Below, in pieces: positions 62,771-64,000 of a stretch of DNA of 64,000 bases. Made by a program: the position numbers and the translations under genes. Each line of letters starts with the position of its first letter. Within the stretch, counting starts at the first letter, position 1. The stretch is from Winogradskyella vincentii. Lineage in GTDB: Bacteria > Bacteroidota > Bacteroidia > Flavobacteriales > Flavobacteriaceae. The notes below the pieces were generated by a model. That model had not been told where the DNA came from. It worked only from the letters and a program-made list of their open reading frames with translations, and made no database searches. Location of the stretch: contig NZ_JAIUJS010000004.1 in the NCBI RefSeq assembly GCF_020166345.1, positions 310,001 through 374,000 on the forward strand, read 5' to 3'.

Positions 62771-63727
62771 TTATAGCTCAAAATTGTCACCTTGCTTTGC
62801 GAAATTAAATCCAAGGTTTTGGATACTATCTTTTAAGGGGTGATTATCTTTAATAGTTGGATTGGTATGATTAAAATGAATAAAATAAATTTTTGCTTTT
62901 GTTTCCTTCGATTCATTTTGAAAAAGACTGGTTGTCTGTGTTGTGAATGGATGTGGTATTTTACTCATATCTCTTTCTAACTCACCATCTCTGAAGAACG
63001 AAGCGTCTAAAAATGCATAATCTACTTTCTTTACTTCCTCAATGATTGATCGTTCCCAAGTTTCCCATTTATCAATATCGGGAATAAATAATGCTGATTT
63101 ATTATTGCCTTCAATTTTGTAACCAACTGTTTCAGAATACTCATCTCTATGTGGTACTAAAAAAGGTGTGACTTTGAGTGAATTGTCAAGGTGAATTGTT
63201 GAATCATTTTCAAGTTGGTTAATCTTAATATTATTCAACTTTACTAATTGATCCCAAGGACCATTTTTCTCTAAATAAGTTTTCATTCGTGGCATGGCGA
63301 AAACCGGAATGTTCTTTCCTCCAAGTGCTTCTCTTCCCAAATGCATTAAGCCTGTATAATGTCCTATGTGCGCATGGGTTAAAAAGATTCCATCAATAAT
63401 TCGATCTGTTTGCACATGGTCTCTCAACACTTTAGTCTGCTCAACAATGTCTGGTGTCGCATCAAAAAGCCATTTACTTTCACTATTTTTATCGATTAAA
63501 CCAAGACAAGAAACCATCTTCTTGGTTTCTTCATTATCATAATATGACCTGCAACAACTTTTAAAACAGTTTATTTGAGGATAACCTGCATCTTGGGCGA
63601 TACCCAAAATCGTAATATATTGTTTTAAAGATCTACTTTCATTCTTAATTGAATTATTGGTTTTGTTTTTTTCACAACCAAAAACAAATAAAAAACAACA
63701 TATTAAACCTGTCGTAAACGCCTTCAT
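62771..63727 (-). CDS. PqqB-like MBL-fold lipoprotein
   Basis: A 318-residue lipoprotein (start ATG 63727; a TTG one codon earlier is a weak alternative). The lipobox is VFGC (Cys18). The metallo-beta-lactamase fold opens with TILGIAQDAGYPQINC, as in PqqB, with a Cys-rich INCFKSCC nearby. The metal motif is HAHIGH (118-123): compared with the HxHxDH of typical members the Asp is replaced by Gly, so only one metal site may be complete. No pqq genes are near, so a role in PQQ synthesis is not supported. It is divergent from the DUF4197 gene. Confidence 0.85.
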   Translation of the reverse strand: MKAFTTGLICCFLFVFGCEKNKTNNSIKNESRSLKQYITILGIAQDAGYPQINCFKSCCRSYYDNEETKKMVSCLGLIDKNSESKWLFDATPDIVEQTKVLRDHVQTDRIIDGIFLTHAHIGHYTGLMHLGREALGGKNIPVFAMPRMKTYLEKNGPWDQLVKLNNIKINQLENDSTIHLDNSLKVTPFLVPHRDEYSETVGYKIEGNNKSALFIPDIDKWETWERSIIEEVKKVDYAFLDASFFRDGELERDMSKIPHPFTTQTTSLFQNESKETKAKIYFIHFNHTNPTIKDNHPLKDSIQNLGFNFAKQGDNFEL

Positions 63728-63739
63728 CAATTATTATCT

Positions 63740-63747
63740 TAATTTTG
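63740..63747 (+). promoter_or_regulatory. -7 element of the DUF4197 gene (TAATTTTG)
   Basis: TAATTTTG, 23 nt before the ATG at 63771. Confidence 0.55.
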
Positions 63748-63770
63748 TTAAAGATATAAAACCTAAATCC

Positions 63771-64000
63771 ATGAAAAAGCAAATAATACTCCTACTATCT
63801 ATTTTCACTCTTGTTTCTTGTGCAGAATTACAGGAAGTCGTGAATCAGCTTCCACAATCTGGTGGCGTCTTAAGCAATGCAGATATAGCATCTGGATTAA
63901 GAGAAGCATTAAACAATGGAATTGATAAACAAGTGACAAAATTAACGCTGAAAGATGGCTTCTATAAGAATGATTTGGTTAAAATATTGTTACCTGAAGA
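63771..64000 (+). CDS. DUF4197 lipoprotein (5' part)
   Basis: The first 76 codons of a gene that runs off the window. The lipobox LVSC places the lipidated Cys near residue 17 (MKKQIILLLSIFTLVSCAE). The mature part (LSNADIASGLREALNNGIDKQV, then LKDGFYKNDLVKILLPE) matches the start of DUF4197, an exported family without assigned function. A consensus -7 element is directly upstream. Confidence 0.8.
   Translation, partial: MKKQIILLLSIFTLVSCAELQEVVNQLPQSGGVLSNADIASGLREALNNGIDKQVTKLTLKDGFYKNDLVKILLPE

Noticed and set aside
1..64000. tRNA, rRNA, transposase, integrase, prophage or toxin-antitoxin genes
   Set aside because: I looked through the gaps and proteins and found none that I could support; the cassette-like repeats near 30.3 and 31.0 kb lack any recombinase within the window.

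Overview
The window is low in GC and densely packed with genes, and it reads as a chromosomal segment of a member of the Flavobacteriaceae (Bacteroidota), probably a marine, gliding-type species near Winogradskyella, Psychroserpens or Olleya; the genus is a guess. The evidence is the type IX secretion (T9SS) sorting domains of both type A and type B, many Bacteroidota lipoproteins with short lipoboxes, weak Shine-Dalgarno signals, and the Bacteroidota -7 promoter element TAnnTTTG at more than a dozen places just upstream of genes. I see no rRNA, tRNA, CRISPR array, prophage or transposase.

Layout. 1-5.1 kb: the end of one and the whole of a second T9SS type B secreted repeat protein. 5.1-16.5 kb: housekeeping genes (uvrB, cysH, sucC, lysA) mixed with small secreted, membrane and hydrolase genes. 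16.5-24.5 kb: eight minus-strand genes spaced 0-7 nt apart, best read as one operon (NatA/NatB-type ABC exporter, MscS channel, DUF6268 outer-membrane protein, NtrC-type response regulator without a DNA-binding domain, PPK2, M28 peptidase, DinB-like secreted protein). 24.7-29.5 kb: grpE-dnaJ, a YceI lipoprotein, and a secreted fasciclin protein divergent from an ECF sigma/anti-sigma pair. 29.5-31.1 kb: two accessory genes separated and followed by repeat-like DNA with GTTGCC/GGCAAC ends, resembling a cassette region. 31.2-36.7 kb: an ELWxxDGT T9SS protein, and a propeller-type LytS kinase with a LytTR regulator. 36.7-41.1 kb: TIGR01777 epimerase, mnmD, two small lipoproteins, ilvE, a MazG-like NTP pyrophosphohydrolase. 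41.4-46.2 kb: two secreted proteins, the second carrying 5 + 9 tandem repeats. 46.3-55.8 kb: dipeptidyl peptidase III, a membrane-anchored SRPBCC/GyrI-like protein with the fluoride channel crcB, DUF1684, an MFS transporter behind a possible attenuator, a DJ-1-like lipoprotein, an amidohydrolase, DUF2846 and Lrp/AsnC genes. 55.8-64 kb: the fused mutase icmF, purU, an OmpA-family protein, a TlpA-like/DUF3738-like protein, a PqqB-like MBL lipoprotein and the start of a DUF4197 gene.

How it fits together. Most of the region is ordinary flavobacterial core genome for an aerobic heterotroph that secretes large adhesive proteins and takes up peptides and amino acids (DPP III, M28, amidohydrolase, lysA, ilvE, icmF). 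The spots that deserve a second look are the fasciclin/ECF/anti-sigma module, the promoter / mini-ORF / terminator unit in front of the MFS gene, the cassette-like repeats near 30.3 and 31.0 kb, the eight-gene operon with its regulator lacking a DNA-binding domain, and the compositionally odd tandem repeats at 44-46 kb. I did not find a clearly novel defence or mobile system. Several start codons were moved downstream because the most 5' candidate lay inside a -7 promoter element or in front of an obvious signal peptide; each case is stated in its entry.
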